A stretch of 7,505 nucleotides of DNA, from assembly GCA_027322565.1 (NCBI GenBank), contig DAHVRG010000314.1, positions 1 through 7,505 of the forward strand, written 5' to 3'. This DNA comes from Georgenia sp. (GTDB taxonomy: Bacteria > Actinomycetota > Actinomycetes > Actinomycetales > Actinomycetaceae). The translations under genes were made by a program, and so were the position numbers. Shown piece by piece: positions 1-6,430 of the stretch (positions are counted from its first letter, which is position 1; each line of letters starts with the position of its first letter). Below the pieces are notes generated by a model, which ran no database searches, was not told the DNA's origin, and saw only the letters and a list, made by a program, of their open reading frames with translations.

Positions 1-48
1 GAGCTGAGCTCCGCCGAGGAGATCAGCGCGCTCCTCGGGGCGTCCTGA
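1..48 (+). CDS. C-terminal end of an unidentified upstream gene (partial)
   Basis: The window opens inside a reading frame whose last residues are ELSSAEEISALLGAS, followed by TGA at 46-48. The fragment is too short to assign a family. The following P450 starts either 1 base (GTG 50) or 13 bases (ATG 62) after this stop, which is typical of co-transcribed genes, so this gene probably lies in the same operon as the P450. The codons have the G/C-rich third positions of the neighbouring genes, which supports real coding, but the evidence is limited by length. Confidence 0.6.
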   Translation, partial: ELSSAEEISALLGAS

Positions 49-53
49 GGTGG
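47..53 (+). promoter_or_regulatory. Ribosome binding site deciding the P450 start
   Basis: GAGGTGG overlaps the upstream stop codon and lies 8 bases before ATG 62. It closely matches the anti-Shine-Dalgarno core, and it supports ATG 62 over GTG 50, which is contained in the motif itself. Confidence 0.55.
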
Positions 54-61
54 CGGGCACG

Positions 62-1291
62 ATGCGGCACCCCGAACTCGGCGCCGACCTCGCGGCCGAG
101 GAGCGACGCCGCGCCGAGCACGACTTCGACCCGGTGCGGCCGGGGGAGACGTTCACCAGCGCCCACGAGGAGTTCCGTGAGCTGCGTGCGCGGTGCCCGG
201 TCGCCCGGTCCCAGACCTACGACGGGTTCTGGGCGGCGCTGGGCTACCACGAGGTGCTCGAGGTCATCACCGACATCGAGCACTACACGACGACGAAGCA
301 GAACGCCGTGCCCAAGTTCGCGTTCACGGGGGTGCGGCCGCCGCTGCACCTCGACCCACCGGAGCACACGGCGTACCGACGGGTGATCAACCGGGCGTTC
401 ACCCCACCGAGGATGCGCGCGCTCGAGCCGCGGGTGCGGGCAGCCGCCGTCGAGCTGCTCGACCCGCTCATCGACGCCCGCTGGGTGGACGTGTGCAAGC
501 AGTACGCCCACCGCTTCCCCGCGCACGTCTTCGCCGAGTTCTTCAACCTCGACGTGCCGACCGCCCAGCTCATCAAGGACGTCACCGGCACCTACGTCGA
601 CGCCATCCAGGTCCTCGACCACGAGGTGGTCAAGAGCCTGAGCAAGAAGCTCTACGAGATCGCCCAGTCGATCATCGACGACCGGAGGGGCGGGCGGTAC
701 GACCCGGAGGAGGACCTCACGGCGGCGCTGCTGGCTGCGGAGATGGACGGGGAGAAGCTGCCGGCAGACATGGTCCTCGGCTGCGTGCGCCAGCTCATCG
801 TCACCGGCATGGTCGCGCCCAGTGTGTTCATCGGGAACATGTTCGTCCACCTGAGCAAGGACCCCGAGCTGCAGGACCGTCTGCGTGCCGAGCCCGGGCT
901 CATCCCCGCTGCGGTCGAGGAGCTGCTCCGGCTCTACTCGCCCTACCGGGGGATGGCCCGCACGGCCCGCACCGACGTCATGCTCGGTGACCAGCTCATC
1001 AGGAAGGACGACCCGATCGCCCTGGTCTACACCTCGGCGAACCGGGACGAGCGGGTGTTCCCCGACGGGGACACCTTCGTCCTCGGCCGGCCCAACGTCC
1101 ACCGGCACATCTCCTTCGGGCGCGGCACCCACAGCTGCCCGGGAGCCCCGCTGGCCCGCATGATGATGCGGGTCACGCTGGAGGAGGCGCTGCAGCGCAG
1201 CGCGAGCTTCCGGCTGGCGGGGGAGCCGGAGATGGCGATCTGGGCGGAGTGGGGGACCCGTTCGGTCCCCCTCGACTTCGTCCGCGCGTAG
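62..1291 (+). CDS. Cytochrome P450 (soluble bacterial type, atypical I-helix)
   Basis: Encodes a 409-residue haem-thiolate oxygenase of the soluble, redox-partner-dependent bacterial class; there is no signal peptide or membrane anchor. Visible landmarks, numbered from ATG 62: the C-helix region HLDPPEHTAYRR near 96-107 (His and Arg of this type bind haem propionates), the K-helix ExxR as E287-R290, and the haem loop FGRGTHSCPG at 352-361 with C359 as the thiolate ligand. The length is normal for the family. The I-helix reads VTGMVAPS at 247-254. Against P450cam this puts Val at the Asp251 position and Ala at Thr252, so the usual proton-delivery pair is missing. ATG 62 is preferred because GAGGTGG at 47-53 forms a good ribosome binding site 8 bases upstream; GTG 50 (413 aa) is the alternative and lies inside that site. 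General layout and the C-terminal region recall P450cam-like enzymes. The substrate is not predictable. No ferredoxin or reductase gene is visible here. Confidence 0.95.
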   Translation: MRHPELGADLAAEERRRAEHDFDPVRPGETFTSAHEEFRELRARCPVARSQTYDGFWAALGYHEVLEVITDIEHYTTTKQNAVPKFAFTGVRPPLHLDPPEHTAYRRVINRAFTPPRMRALEPRVRAAAVELLDPLIDARWVDVCKQYAHRFPAHVFAEFFNLDVPTAQLIKDVTGTYVDAIQVLDHEVVKSLSKKLYEIAQSIIDDRRGGRYDPEEDLTAALLAAEMDGEKLPADMVLGCVRQLIVTGMVAPSVFIGNMFVHLSKDPELQDRLRAEPGLIPAAVEELLRLYSPYRGMARTARTDVMLGDQLIRKDDPIALVYTSANRDERVFPDGDTFVLGRPNVHRHISFGRGTHSCPGAPLARMMMRVTLEEALQRSASFRLAGEPEMAIWAEWGTRSVPLDFVRA

Positions 1292-1296
1292 GCGGG

Positions 1297-1313
1297 GGCC
1301 GGCCGCACCGGCC
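1297..1313 (+). terminator. Weak GC hairpin after the P450 gene
   Basis: GGCCGG (1297-1302) and CCGGCC (1308-1313) form a perfect 6-bp stem with a 5-base loop, starting 5 bases after the P450 stop. No T-tract follows, so it is not a canonical intrinsic terminator. Such GC-only stems are common after actinobacterial genes, but also arise by chance at this GC content. A change of transcription unit here is plausible because an AT-rich control region follows immediately. Confidence 0.3.
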
Positions 1314-1318
1314 GTCCC

Positions 1319-1401
1319 ATAGAGTGGAACAATGATTGACAACAGTCATCATTTGCGGAACGGTCCGTGGCATTGCTCACTTATTCCAATGGGGGATCAC
1401 C
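1319..1401 (+). promoter_or_regulatory. AT-rich upstream control region with operator-like palindrome
   Basis: The stretch 1319-1390 is about 43% GC, by counting, in a region otherwise near 70% or above, so it stands out as a control region for the gene starting at 1402. It holds an imperfect inverted repeat: AATGATTGAC (1331-1340), spacer AACA, GTCATCATT (1345-1353). The arms are complementary over 9 positions with one bulged T. This size and symmetry suit a dimeric helix-turn-helix repressor operator, though no regulator gene is in the window. A TTGACA hexamer (1336-1341) lies inside the palindrome and could be a -35 element, but no convincing -10 hexamer follows at 16-18 bases. A second short palindrome, ACGG-T-CCGT, is at 1360-1368. 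The promoter assignment is inference. Confidence 0.4.
1391..1396 (+). promoter_or_regulatory. Ribosome binding site for the tandem hydrolase gene
   Basis: GGGGGA lies 5 bases before GTG 1402. This spacing favours GTG 1402 over the in-frame GTG 1411 and over upstream in-frame starts, which would place non-signal-like sequence ahead of the signal peptide. Confidence 0.45.
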
Positions 1402-4260
1402 GTGAGTCGTGTGAAGCGGGCCGTGGTCGTGGGCCTGGGTGTCGTGCTGCTGGCGCCGCCGACGGCGGCGGCCGCGGAGCTGTCCGACGTCATCGAGGGG
1501 GAGCTGGCCAACGGCACCCCGTACCGCATCCTCGTGCCGGACGACTGGGACGGCACACTCGTGCTCGACCCCGACCTCGTGCGCACCGACGACCCCGTCG
1601 CGCAGTGGCTCACCGACCAGGGGTACGTCGTCGCCTCCCGCGCCCGGGACGTCACCGACTGGCAGGTACGCGCGGGGGCCGACGACCTCGTCGAGCTCAA
1701 GGGCCTCGTCGTCGAGGAGCTCGGCGAACCGGAGACGACGGTCGCCTACGGGGGGTCGCTCGGCGGCCTGGTCACCAGGGCGCTCGTCGAGGCGCATCCC
1801 GACGAGGTCGACGCGGTCGTCCCCATGTGTGGCGGCGGGGCCGGGCTCGTCGGCATGTGGAACCACCGGCTCGACGCGCTGTTCGCGCTGCGGGTGCTCC
1901 TCGCGCCCGACGACGACCGCCTCGAGCTCGTGCACGTCGCCGACCAGGCACGGACCGACGCCGTCCTGCGGGAGGTCGTCGCGGAGGCGATGACCACTCC
2001 GGAGGGGCGTGCACGCGTCGCCCTGGCGGGTGCGATCGGCCAGGTCTCCGGCTGGGCGCCGGGGCTCCCCGAGCCGCCCACCGACCCCGCCGCCCGCCTC
2101 GACGCCGTCGCGGCGTCGCTGTCGATCCTCCAGCTGCGCCGCTCGGCGCTGGAGGACACTGCCGGCGGGAACATCTCGTGGAACGTGGGCGTGGACTACG
2201 ACCGGCACCTCGCCGAGTCGGACGGGCAGGACCTGGTCCGCCACTACTACGCCGAGGCCGGGCTCGACCTCGAGGCGGACCTCGACGTGCTCGCCCGGGC
2301 CGACCGCATCGCCGCCGACCCGCAGGCCGTTGAGTGGGCGCGCGTCAACGGCGCGTGGACCGGCGCTCTCGAGGTGCCGGTGCTCAGCGTCTTCACGCGG
2401 GTCGACCAGCGGGGCGCACTCAGCGAGATCCACCCCTACGCCGAGGTCGTCGAGCGGGCCGGCCGCGGCCACCTGCTCCGGCAGGTGGTCGTCGAGGTCT
2501 CCGGACACTGCGCCTTCAGCCCGCTCGAGCAGGTCACCCTCATCGACACTGCCCTGGAGCGTGTGACGAGTGACGGCTGGGGCGACCTCGCCGAGCCGGA
2601 CGTGCTGAACGCGCGGGCAGCGGGCATCGCCGCCTCCTCGCCGGTGGACCTCGGCCCCGCCCGCTTCGCCGCGACCGGGGAGGTCCCGCCCTTCCCGCGC
2701 CCGTTCTTCGCCGACTCCGCGCTCCCGTCACCCCCGCCGCCCGCCGTCGACGAGCTCCGCGGGACGCTCGACGACGGCACGCCCTACCTCTTCGTCGTCC
2801 CCGACAACTGGAACGGGACGGTCCTCGTCGACCTCGACCTCGCCACGGGAGACCCCACCGCGACGTCGCTGTGGGCGGACTACCTCCTCCCGCAGGGGTA
2901 CGCCGGCGCCGGGACGACGCGCGACCTCGTCACGGCCGGGTGGGACATCGCCGCCGCCGTCCGCAACCAGGTGGAGGCACTGAGCCGCTTCGAGGAGGAG
3001 GTCGGCCGGCCGGACCGGGTCGTGGCCTTCGGCCGGTCCGGTGGCGGGAACACCGCAGCGTCCTTCGCCCAGGAGCGCCCCGAGCTGCTCGACGGCGCGA
3101 TCGCCATGTGCGGGAACCTCGCCGGCTCTGTGGGCGTGTGGAACGGCAAGCTCGACACCGCCTTCGCGCTCAAGACCCTCCTCGCGCCCGACAGCGACCT
3201 GCCGATCGTCGACATCCCGGACGACCCGATGCCCTCGGTCGAGGCGTGGCGCGAGCTCGTCGAGGAGGCCCAGCGGACGCCAGGGGGCAGGGCGCGGATC
3301 GCGCTCGCCGCCGCCCTCGGGCAGCTCCCGGTGTGGGGCGTGGGCTCTGTCCCCGAGCCGGACCCGGACTCGCTCGAGGAGCTGCAGTACTCGGTCTACC
3401 GCGGTCTGGCCGACGAGTTCTTCCTGCCTGCGATGTTCAGCGGCCGGCGCCAGGAGCTGCTCGGCGGCGGGGTGCCGCGCTGGAACAACGGCATCGACTA
3501 CCGAGACGTCCTCGCCGTCGTCGGCGCCGACCAGCTCCGGCTCGTCCAGGACCTCTACCGCACGGCCGGGCTCGACCTCGACGCGGACCTCGCGACGGTC
3601 AACGCCGCCGAGCGGATCGTCGCCGACCCGGCCGCCGTCCTCTCCCGGCAGCGCAACAACTCCTTCACTGGTGACCTGCGCGTGCCGGTCGTCACCCTCG
3701 ACAACACCGGCGACGTCGTCTCGCCGCTCGCGACGTCGCGCGCCTACGCCGACGTCGTCCGTGCGGCCGGCAACGGGGAGCTGCTGCGACAGACCGTCGT
3801 GCACAGCGCCGGACACTGCGCCTTCTCCGCCGGAGAGCAGGCGGCGGTCGTCGCAGCCCTCGTCCACCGTCTCGACACCGGTGAGTGGGGCGAGCTCGAG
3901 GCCGACGCGCTGAACGCCCGGGCCGCCGCCCTCGTGCCCGGCTCCGCCGCGCGCTTCGTCGACCTCGAGCCGGACCGGTTCGCCCGGCCGTTCTCCGCCA
4001 CCGACGTGTACGACCCTGCCGCCGTCTGCGAGACGTGCGCGCCGGACGGCCAGGACGGCGCGCACGGCCCGGACGACCCCGCCCCGCCGCTCCCGGTGGA
4101 CCCGACGCCGCCACCCGCGGCGACGCCGGGCGGCTCGCTCCCGGCCACGGGTGCGGGCACCGCCGGCGCCCTGGTCGCGACCGTCGGTCTCGTGCTCGCC
4201 GGTGCACTGCTCGCCGCACGGCGTCTCCCGCGCCCCGGCGGACCGACGGCCGGTCGCTGA
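1402..4260 (+). CDS. Cell-wall-anchored tandem alpha/beta-hydrolase (two modules, LPATG)
   Basis: A 952-residue exported protein, probably a surface esterase or related serine hydrolase. Residues 1-25 form a signal peptide: SRVKR, a hydrophobic core, then an Ala-rich cleavage region before E26. Two homologous modules follow, at about 26-435 and 451-864. Module 1 has nucleophile elbow GGSLGG (S119), with D335 and H369 (SGHCAF) completing the likely triad. Module 2 has GRSGGG (S546), D771 and H805 (AGHCAF). The Asp-to-His spacing is 34 residues in both. Each module has only two cysteines (C143/C370 and C570/C806), suggesting one disulfide each. Shared family motifs are WNxxLDxxFAL and W260-Y266 / W694-Y700 (WNxGxDY). 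Residues about 880-910 are a Pro-rich stalk containing Cys-x-x-Cys upstream (ETC), then LPATG at 913-917, a hydrophobic segment and a basic tail, the plan of a sortase substrate. I recognise the fold and triads but not a named family. The substrate is unknown. A related module begins the next gene. Confidence 0.88.
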   Translation: MSRVKRAVVVGLGVVLLAPPTAAAAELSDVIEGELANGTPYRILVPDDWDGTLVLDPDLVRTDDPVAQWLTDQGYVVASRARDVTDWQVRAGADDLVELKGLVVEELGEPETTVAYGGSLGGLVTRALVEAHPDEVDAVVPMCGGGAGLVGMWNHRLDALFALRVLLAPDDDRLELVHVADQARTDAVLREVVAEAMTTPEGRARVALAGAIGQVSGWAPGLPEPPTDPAARLDAVAASLSILQLRRSALEDTAGGNISWNVGVDYDRHLAESDGQDLVRHYYAEAGLDLEADLDVLARADRIAADPQAVEWARVNGAWTGALEVPVLSVFTRVDQRGALSEIHPYAEVVERAGRGHLLRQVVVEVSGHCAFSPLEQVTLIDTALERVTSDGWGDLAEPDVLNARAAGIAASSPVDLGPARFAATGEVPPFPRPFFADSALPSPPPPAVDELRGTLDDGTPYLFVVPDNWNGTVLVDLDLATGDPTATSLWADYLLPQGYAGAGTTRDLVTAGWDIAAAVRNQVEALSRFEEEVGRPDRVVAFGRSGGGNTAASFAQERPELLDGAIAMCGNLAGSVGVWNGKLDTAFALKTLLAPDSDLPIVDIPDDPMPSVEAWRELVEEAQRTPGGRARIALAAALGQLPVWGVGSVPEPDPDSLEELQYSVYRGLADEFFLPAMFSGRRQELLGGGVPRWNNGIDYRDVLAVVGADQLRLVQDLYRTAGLDLDADLATVNAAERIVADPAAVLSRQRNNSFTGDLRVPVVTLDNTGDVVSPLATSRAYADVVRAAGNGELLRQTVVHSAGHCAFSAGEQAAVVAALVHRLDTGEWGELEADALNARAAALVPGSAARFVDLEPDRFARPFSATDVYDPAAVCETCAPDGQDGAHGPDDPAPPLPVDPTPPPAATPGGSLPATGAGTAGALVATVGLVLAGALLAARRLPRPGGPTAGR
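1477..2706 (+). repeat. Alpha/beta-hydrolase module, copy 1
   Basis: Residues 26-435 of the tandem hydrolase. It begins with a motif like G-x-L-x-N/D-G-T-P-Y and VPDDWDGT, and ends near FPRPF. It is the most diverged of the three copies: the Ser-to-His distance is 250 residues against 259 and 267 in the others, so the cap or lid between them is shorter. The triad and the two-cysteine pattern are intact. Confidence 0.75.
2752..3993 (+). repeat. Alpha/beta-hydrolase module, copy 2
   Basis: Residues 451-864 of the same protein. By eye it is closer to the module in the next gene than to copy 1. Both have TLDDGT, VDLD, GTTRD, KLDT followed by F-x-LK, LPxxDIP and RLDTGEW. A 17-base stretch encoding TLDDGT is identical in the two genes (2764-2780 and 4481-4497). 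The triad S546, D771, H805 is intact. Confidence 0.75.
4138..4257 (+). other. LPATG cell-wall sorting signal
   Basis: The last 40 residues of the tandem hydrolase read LPATG (913-917), then an Ala/Leu/Val-rich hydrophobic stretch of about 20 residues, then ARR and a short basic tail. This is the three-part signal used by sortases to cut between Thr and Gly and attach proteins to peptidoglycan. A Pro-rich spacer just before it fits a stalk through the wall. No sortase gene is present in the window. Confidence 0.85.
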
Positions 4261-4293
4261 CCGCCGCCCCCGTACCTCCACACCCGACGGATG

Positions 4294-4313
4294 CGGTGTC
4301 CACCCGGACACCG
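4294..4313 (+). promoter_or_regulatory. Perfect 8-bp inverted repeat between the two hydrolase genes
   Basis: CGGTGTCC (4294-4301) and GGACACCG (4306-4313) are perfectly complementary around a 4-base loop ACCC. The repeat sits 33 bases after the stop of the first hydrolase gene and 8 bases before the GAAGAGGAG ribosome binding site of the second. There is no T-tract, so simple intrinsic termination is not clearly supported. It could instead be an attenuator, an mRNA-processing or stabilising hairpin, or a protein-binding palindrome. Perfect pairing over 8 bp makes chance less likely than for the hairpin after the P450 gene. Confidence 0.5.
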
Positions 4314-4321
4314 GCCACGAC

Positions 4322-4330
4322 GAAGAGGAG
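4322..4330 (+). promoter_or_regulatory. Strong ribosome binding site for the second hydrolase gene
   Basis: GAAGAGGAG lies 6 bases before ATG 4337. It fixes that start, which also gives a clean signal peptide. Longer in-frame starts, such as ATG 4151, would overlap the end of the previous gene and precede the signal sequence with unrelated residues. Confidence 0.7.
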
Positions 4331-4336
4331 TCCAGC

Positions 4337-6430
4337 ATGACCCGCGCTGTTCGAGCCGCGACGGCGTCCGCCGTCGCCCTGGCCATGGTCGCCGTGGCTC
4401 AGGTCCTCCCGGCGAGCGCCGCGCCACCACCCGAGGTCGAACCCTGTCCGTCCCGCCCGGAGGCGACCTGTGTCAGCGGCACGCTCGACGACGGCACCGC
4501 CTACCGGTTCGCCGTCCCCGAGGACTGGGACGGGACCGTCGTCGTCGACCTCGACTTCGCGGGCGGCAGCCCGGACGCTGCGCTGGCGGCGCTGCCCGCG
4601 GCGATGCTCGACCAGGGCGTGGCCTACGGCGGCACCACGCGGGACGTCACGGGGTGGAACATCGCCCAGGCGATCGACAACCAGGCGCAGGCCCTGGCCA
4701 TCTTCGAGGAGACGGTCGGTGAGGCGACCCACGCGATCGCCTCCGGCAGCTCGATGGGAGGGTTCGTCTCCGCCGGCGCCGCGCAGGTCCACCCCGACGC
4801 CTTCGACGGCGCCGTCCCGTTCTGCGGCGGGCTCGGCGGCAGCGTGGCCCAGTGGAACCAGAAGCTCGACACCGTCTTCGTGCTCAAGGAGCTGCTCTTC
4901 CCGGACGAGGAGCTGCCCGTCCTGGACATCCCGGAGGACGTCACCGGCGCACAGCAGGCATGGATCTCCGCCCTGAGCGAGGCGCAGCAGACCGCTGAGG
5001 GGCGGGCGCGGATCGCCCTTGCCGCCTCGATCGGCCAGCTCCCGCCGTGGGGGCTGACCGGGTTCGGCCGGCCGCCGGTGCCGCGACCGGACGCCGACGA
5101 CGCCGAGGCGCTGCAGGAGGGGATGTTCCTCGCCCTCGCCGGTGGTCCGCTGCCCTACATCGGGCAGGCGATGAGCAGCCGCCGGACACTGACCGCCCTC
5201 TCCGGCGGGAACCCCTCGTGGAACGTCGGCGTGGACTACGCCGAGCAGCTGGGCCTCGCCGACCCCGCCCACCGGGCGATGGTGGAGGAGCTGTACGCCG
5301 CAGCCGGCCTCTCGCTCGACGACGACCTCGCCACGCTCGCCGCCGCTCCGCGGATCGAGCCCGACGTCGCCGCCGTGCACCGGTTCGCCCGGGGCATCGT
5401 CTTCGACGGCGGCCTTCAGGTCCCGGTCCTCACGGTTTCGAACATCGGCGACCAGATCTCCACGGTGGCCCAGCAGGACGCCTACCAGCGCGTCGTCGAG
5501 GCTGCCGGTCGGGAGGGCCTGCTGCGGCAGACCTACGTCGAGACGGCGGGGCACTGCACCTTCAGCACAGGCGAGCGGCAGGCCGCGCTCGACGCGATGA
5601 TCCAGCGTCTGGACACCGGTGAGTGGCCGGACGTCACGCCGGGCGCCCTCAACGCCGCTGTCGCCGACCTCGAAGGGACCGCCGGCCGCTACCTCGACTT
5701 CACCCCCGAGCGGTTCAACCGCCCCTTCACGCCGGACACCCCGGTGCCCGGTGCGCCCGAGCGGGTCTCCGCGCCAGGGGTGTACGAGGGCTACTCACCG
5801 GTCCTCTACGACGAGTGGGTCCGGACCTCGGAGTACGTCCCGATGCGGGACGGCACCCGCCTCGCGGTCGACATCTACCGCCCGGCGGTGGACGGAGCCG
5901 CCGTCGACACCCCCTACCCGGTCATCTGGGAGCACCAGCTGAGCCGCGCCTCCGTCGGCCCGGACGGTGAGCCGTCGCTGGTGGCGGTCCGCAGCGGCAT
6001 GGCGGAGCTGACGAGGTACGGCTACGTCGTGGCCCTGGCAGACCGGCGCGGCAACGGCGCGTCCTTCGGCTCGATGATCGGCTACCACCCCCGGACCGAG
6101 GCGGAGGACGCCTACGACCTCATGGAGTGGTTCGCCGCGCAGCCGTGGGCCCAGGAGAACATCGGCGTCTACGGGTGCTCCAACACGGGGGAGGCCGCCA
6201 TGCACGCGGCCACCGCCGGGTCTGCCCACCTCAAGGCGGTGTTCGCCGGGAACTACTCCTTCCACAAGTTCGACGGCCTCAACCGCGGAGGGATCCGGGC
6301 GAACTGGGGGGGTCGGACCCAACCGCACCCTCGAGCAGGACCTGACGAACCTCCCGGTGGACGGGGACGAGGACGGGGCCCTGCTGTACCAGGCGGCGCT
6401 CGAGCACCAGGAGAACACCTCACTGCGTGA
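4337..6430 (+). CDS. Exported fusion hydrolase, N-terminal part as encoded: alpha/beta-hydrolase module plus start of CocE/NonD domain
   Basis: Residues 1-28 are a signal peptide: MTRAVRA, a hydrophobic core, then cleavage at ASA before A29. A short segment with C37 and C45 follows. Residues about 48-464 are a third copy of the hydrolase module found twice in the preceding gene: elbow GSSMGG (S139), D372 (NIGD) and H406 (AGHCTF), plus C163 and C407. From about residue 493 a second, different hydrolase starts (EYVPMRDGTRLAVDIYRPA), typical of CocE/NonD and X-Pro dipeptidyl-peptidase S15-like enzymes, with nucleophile S615 in GCSNTG. In the frame as written the protein ends at TGA 6428-6430. 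However, after the G7 run at 6306-6312 the residues become Pro/Gly/Arg-rich and unlike the family, so the last about 40 codons are out of frame. The true product continues in the frame described in the next entry. Without that part the CocE domain lacks its Asp, His and C-terminal beta domain. Confidence 0.85.
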   Translation: MTRAVRAATASAVALAMVAVAQVLPASAAPPPEVEPCPSRPEATCVSGTLDDGTAYRFAVPEDWDGTVVVDLDFAGGSPDAALAALPAAMLDQGVAYGGTTRDVTGWNIAQAIDNQAQALAIFEETVGEATHAIASGSSMGGFVSAGAAQVHPDAFDGAVPFCGGLGGSVAQWNQKLDTVFVLKELLFPDEELPVLDIPEDVTGAQQAWISALSEAQQTAEGRARIALAASIGQLPPWGLTGFGRPPVPRPDADDAEALQEGMFLALAGGPLPYIGQAMSSRRTLTALSGGNPSWNVGVDYAEQLGLADPAHRAMVEELYAAAGLSLDDDLATLAAAPRIEPDVAAVHRFARGIVFDGGLQVPVLTVSNIGDQISTVAQQDAYQRVVEAAGREGLLRQTYVETAGHCTFSTGERQAALDAMIQRLDTGEWPDVTPGALNAAVADLEGTAGRYLDFTPERFNRPFTPDTPVPGAPERVSAPGVYEGYSPVLYDEWVRTSEYVPMRDGTRLAVDIYRPAVDGAAVDTPYPVIWEHQLSRASVGPDGEPSLVAVRSGMAELTRYGYVVALADRRGNGASFGSMIGYHPRTEAEDAYDLMEWFAAQPWAQENIGVYGCSNTGEAAMHAATAGSAHLKAVFAGNYSFHKFDGLNRGGIRANWGGRTQPHPRAGPDEPPGGRGRGRGPAVPGGARAPGEHLTA
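6306..6312 (+). other. Frameshift site: run of seven G
   Basis: The bases following GAACT are GGGGGGG and then TCGGACCC. Upstream, coding sequence with CocE/NonD character is in the frame of ATG 4337; downstream it is in the frame one base later. Six G would restore one continuous open frame from 4337 past 7505. The cause may be a homopolymer sequencing error, a true inactivating mutation, or slippage-based variation. Confidence 0.85.

Noticed and set aside
1336..1341. TTGACA as a confident housekeeping promoter
   Set aside because: No -10-like hexamer is seen 16-18 bases downstream, so it is only mentioned as a possibility within the control region.
23..1342. 439-codon open frame on the minus strand opposite the P450
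   Set aside because: The P450 on the + strand has clear family motifs across its length. The opposite frame is a by-product of G/C-rich third positions and its Arg/Val/Asp-rich product shows no family features.
1326..1361. GGAAC elements at 1326-1330 and 1357-1361 as ECF sigma-factor -35 sites
   Set aside because: No suitable -10 (GTT or GTC type) is found at the expected spacing for either one.
1332..2333. Forward frame starting at ATG 1332, overlapping the first hydrolase
   Set aside because: It becomes Arg/Gly/Pro-rich after the first codons. The GTG 1402 frame has a signal peptide, triad and a ribosome binding site.
2728..5554. Long minus-strand frames of 552 and 620 codons opposite the hydrolase genes
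   Set aside because: They are antisense shadows of well-supported coding sequence. The predicted products are low-complexity and Arg/Gly-rich, and one spans the junction between two real genes.
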